From: Alphaproteobacteria bacterium
Lineage (GTDB): Bacteria; Pseudomonadota; Alphaproteobacteria; Sphingomonadales; Emcibacteraceae
Length of the DNA stretch: 8,640 nucleotides
Assembly (NCBI GenBank): GCA_030432815.1
Contig: JAUILB010000107.1
Span: forward strand, 1-8,640
Reading direction: 5' to 3'
This document shows, in pieces, positions 7,466 to 8,640 of the stretch (position 1 is its first letter; every line of letters begins with the position of its first letter). The position numbers and the translations under genes are program-made. The notes under the pieces are model-generated. The model worked only from the letters and a program-made list of their open reading frames with translations, was not told where the DNA came from and ran no database searches.

Positions 7466-7983
7466 TGATTGAAAAATTTAAACTTAAAAAGGCAGCTTTA
7501 ATTATTCCGTTTGCACTATTTGTTGGTGCCTGCGGGGTCGATATGGGTATTGGGCCGCATCCTTCATTGCGCCAACCGGATGTTGCTAACGTTAATGTAA
7601 ATAATTCAGAAAAAATGGCATCATTGCCCCCGCGTGAAATGGCAAAGGGCGAATGTGCGGTATTTCTCTGGTCAGAAGAAAGCGCGCGCCCACTTGTATA
7701 TGTGCAGAATATAGCCACGGATTATTCAACAATGCTTATTGATAATCAGTCAGTTGATCTGGGCCGTGAACAGGCCAGTGACATGGTTATTCCCGGGTTT
7801 TTTGCCCGGCAAAATTTTAAATCAGACAACATGGAGCTCAGCGTCCGGTTAAAGCCGGAACAGGGACGCAATCTTTATGAAGGCATTAAAATTCCTTCCG
7901 GCATTCTTACCGTCAAAAAAGAAGATCACAGCCAGAATATTGTCGCTGTTTCAGGGTTGCTTGGCTGCAATCTGGAAAGCTAA
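7465..7983 (+). CDS. T2SS-operon predicted lipoprotein, unknown function
   Basis: The 172-residue product begins with a basic n-region (KFKLKK), a hydrophobic stretch and the lipobox VGAC (20-23), so C23 should be lipidated by signal peptidase II. The next residue is Gly, with no Asp at +2, which by the E. coli rule would favour outer-membrane sorting. After a low-complexity linker rich in Asn, Val and Pro (about 30-58), a compact domain runs from KGECAVFLW (61-69) to VSGLLGCNL (162-170). C64 and C168 are a plausible disulfide closing it. No enzymatic motif is visible. A GTG at 7438 would add nine residues, but ATG at 7465 is preferred because GGAGG (7453-7457) lies 7 nt upstream and it places the signal peptide at the true N-terminus. 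TAATG overlap with gspN implies coupled translation. The position suggests a T2SS accessory role, possibly a pilotin-like one; I do not recognise the family. Confidence 0.85.
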   Translation: MIEKFKLKKAALIIPFALFVGACGVDMGIGPHPSLRQPDVANVNVNNSEKMASLPPREMAKGECAVFLWSEESARPLVYVQNIATDYSTMLIDNQSVDLGREQASDMVIPGFFARQNFKSDNMELSVRLKPEQGRNLYEGIKIPSGILTVKKEDHSQNIVAVSGLLGCNLES

Positions 7984-8060
7984 CCTATTTTTTTATAAGC
8001 AATGTGGCAGGACAGATATTAAAAACACATATTGCATTTTGCCATGGGATGTTTCATTAC

Positions 8061-8073
8061 CACTTTTAAAGTG
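8061..8073. repeat. Short inverted repeat in the 187-bp intergenic gap
   Basis: CACTTT and AAAGTG face each other around a single T, upstream of the small lipoprotein gene and close to an AT-rich TATTAT (8082-8087). It could be an operator half-site pair, but it may equally be chance in AT-rich DNA. No convincing sigma-70 promoter with both boxes at proper spacing was found in the gap (7984-8170). Confidence 0.25.
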
Positions 8074-8170
8074 TTCAAAAATATTATACACCAGTTTAGT
8101 GTCGCATTCATGAGATACGATTTTTTTTGAGCATAATTTTGAATAAGATACCTGAAATAACGAGGATATT

Positions 8171-8374
8171 ATGAATATAGTTAAACTTCTAATACTCACT
8201 TCTTTTATTGCTGCTCTTTCAGCATGCGGCGATAGCGGTGATAATAATGATGCATCTACTGCAGTTAATGACGCAGCTTCAGAAATGGAAGCCATGACAG
8301 ACGAAGCCCGCGAAAAAGCCCTGGAAGAAGCAAAAAAACGGGCCGAAGAGCTTGAAGCACTTGAAAATCAATAG
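8171..8374 (+). CDS. Small acidic helical lipoprotein, unknown function
   Basis: The 67-residue product has a signal peptide with the lipobox LSAC (16-19), so mature lipidation at C19 is predicted. The mature part is a short Asp/Asn/Ser-rich linker (20-34) followed by a highly charged Ala/Glu/Lys helix (about 35-66), likely a single amphipathic or coiled-coil helix. GAGG (8162-8165) lies 5 nt before the ATG. It is separated from the secretion operon by 187 bp and followed by a strong terminator, so it is probably its own transcription unit. Small envelope lipoproteins of this type are often structural or stress related, but nothing specific can be assigned. Confidence 0.8.
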   Translation: MNIVKLLILTSFIAALSACGDSGDNNDASTAVNDAASEMEAMTDEAREKALEEAKKRAEELEALENQ

Positions 8375-8411
8375 AATTTTTTAAGTACCAGCTGCAAATA
8401 TTGGCTTATAA

Positions 8412-8640
8412 TCAAAAACACACGCTTGATCTGTTAAGGTCAGGCGTGTTTTTTTGTAGTTTTCTGAAGAAAGTAAGTATAGTCCCTTGATAGGGCTTTT
8501 CTAAAAAATCGCAGAAGCTTTGGATTTCACTTTCAATGTTTAGCATGTTTCCCTCAGCGATCATTTCTGGGTCGGGCAGTTTATTAAGATCGGTAAGGAT
8601 ATTATCTTTAAGCAGTTTCTTCTTTAGTGTATGATAAATA
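8412..8640 (-). CDS. 3' end of a convergent hypothetical gene (partial)
   Basis: Reading the minus strand from base 8639, one frame stays open for 75 codons to a TGA at 8414-8412, while the other two minus frames contain several stops. The visible C-terminal segment is charged and leucine/phenylalanine-bearing, with LNKLPDPEMIAEG in the middle and ESEIQSFCDFLEKPY further on, and it ends SSVCF. The start lies beyond the window. The CDFL-x-x-PY segment faintly resembles the C-terminal part of sulfotransferase-like proteins (C-x-FL-x-x-P/Y ... L-x-F), but this is too weak to name the gene. Its last codons are encoded by the terminator hairpin DNA. It converges on the small lipoprotein gene with 37 nt between stop codons. 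It could still be a chance open frame. Confidence 0.5.
   Translation of the reverse strand, partial: IYHTLKKKLLKDNILTDLNKLPDPEMIAEGNMLNIESEIQSFCDFLEKPYQGTILTFFRKLQKNTPDLNRSSVCF
8420..8455 (+). terminator. Intrinsic (Rho-independent) terminator, possibly bidirectional
   Basis: A 12-bp stem pairs 8420-8431 (ACACGCTTGATC) with 8438-8449 (GGTCAGGCGTGT), including two G-U pairs, around a 6-nt loop (TGTTAA). Six T residues follow (8450-8455). It ends transcription from the small lipoprotein gene at 8171-8374. On the minus strand the same stem is followed, after one G, by five T residues (complement of 8414-8418), so it may also serve the convergent gene. Confidence 0.88.

Noticed and set aside
7955..7995. 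Possible terminator after the lipoprotein gene
   Set aside because: A 6-bp stem (7955-7960 with 7967-7972) exists, but the T run (7988-7994) begins 15 nt after it, so it does not form a standard intrinsic terminator.
7877..8113. Plus-strand 78-codon open frame overlapping the end of the lipoprotein gene
   Set aside because: About half of it lies out of frame inside the lipoprotein gene and the rest has no recognisable feature; no supporting translation signal stands out.
8127..8154. Sigma-70 promoter at TTGAGC with a downstream TAAGAT or TACCTG
   Set aside because: Spacing is 11 nt for the better -10 match, and the one with proper spacing matches the consensus poorly.
7993..8295. Minus-strand 100-codon open frame across the intergenic gap
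   Set aside because: It lies antisense to the small lipoprotein gene, has a composition that looks like a shadow of that gene and no recognisable domain.
8537..8635. Short plus-strand frame near the right edge
   Set aside because: About 32 codons, antisense to the longer minus-strand frame, with no ribosome binding site that stands out.

Overview
The window is mostly one plus-strand operon segment encoding a type II secretion system (T2SS, general secretory pathway). A Gram-negative bacterium with moderate-to-low GC (roughly 40-45% by eye) is therefore expected, most likely a member of the Pseudomonadota. I cannot place it more precisely; an alphaproteobacterium is plausible but is only an inference.

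Layout: bases 1-29 hold only the tail of an unseen upstream gene and the ribosome binding site of gspE. Bases 30-7465 hold gspE, F, G, I, J, K, L, M and N in that order. Gaps are 0-12 nt, and most junctions are ATGA-type or longer overlaps. gspH, normally between gspG and gspI, is absent, with only 3 nt between those two genes. Overlapping the gspN stop codon is a predicted 172-residue lipoprotein of unknown function (7465-7983). A 187-bp non-coding gap (7984-8170) follows, then a separate 67-residue, acidic, helical lipoprotein (8171-8374). A strong stem-loop terminator lies at 8420-8455. The last ~230 bases carry the 3' end of a convergent minus-strand reading frame that enters from beyond the window.

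How the genes work together: GspE is the cytoplasmic ATPase. GspF, GspL and GspM form the inner-membrane assembly platform that couples it to the pseudopilus. GspG is the major pseudopilin, and GspI, GspJ and GspK form the pseudopilus tip. GspN is an accessory inner-membrane/periplasmic protein. Folded periplasmic substrates are pushed out through the outer-membrane secretin GspD, which with GspC is not in this window and is presumably upstream. No prepilin peptidase (GspO) or recognised pilotin (GspS/AspS) is visible. The lipoprotein coupled to gspN is the most interesting unexplained gene because its position implies a role in the secretion machine. I did not find a wholly new system here.
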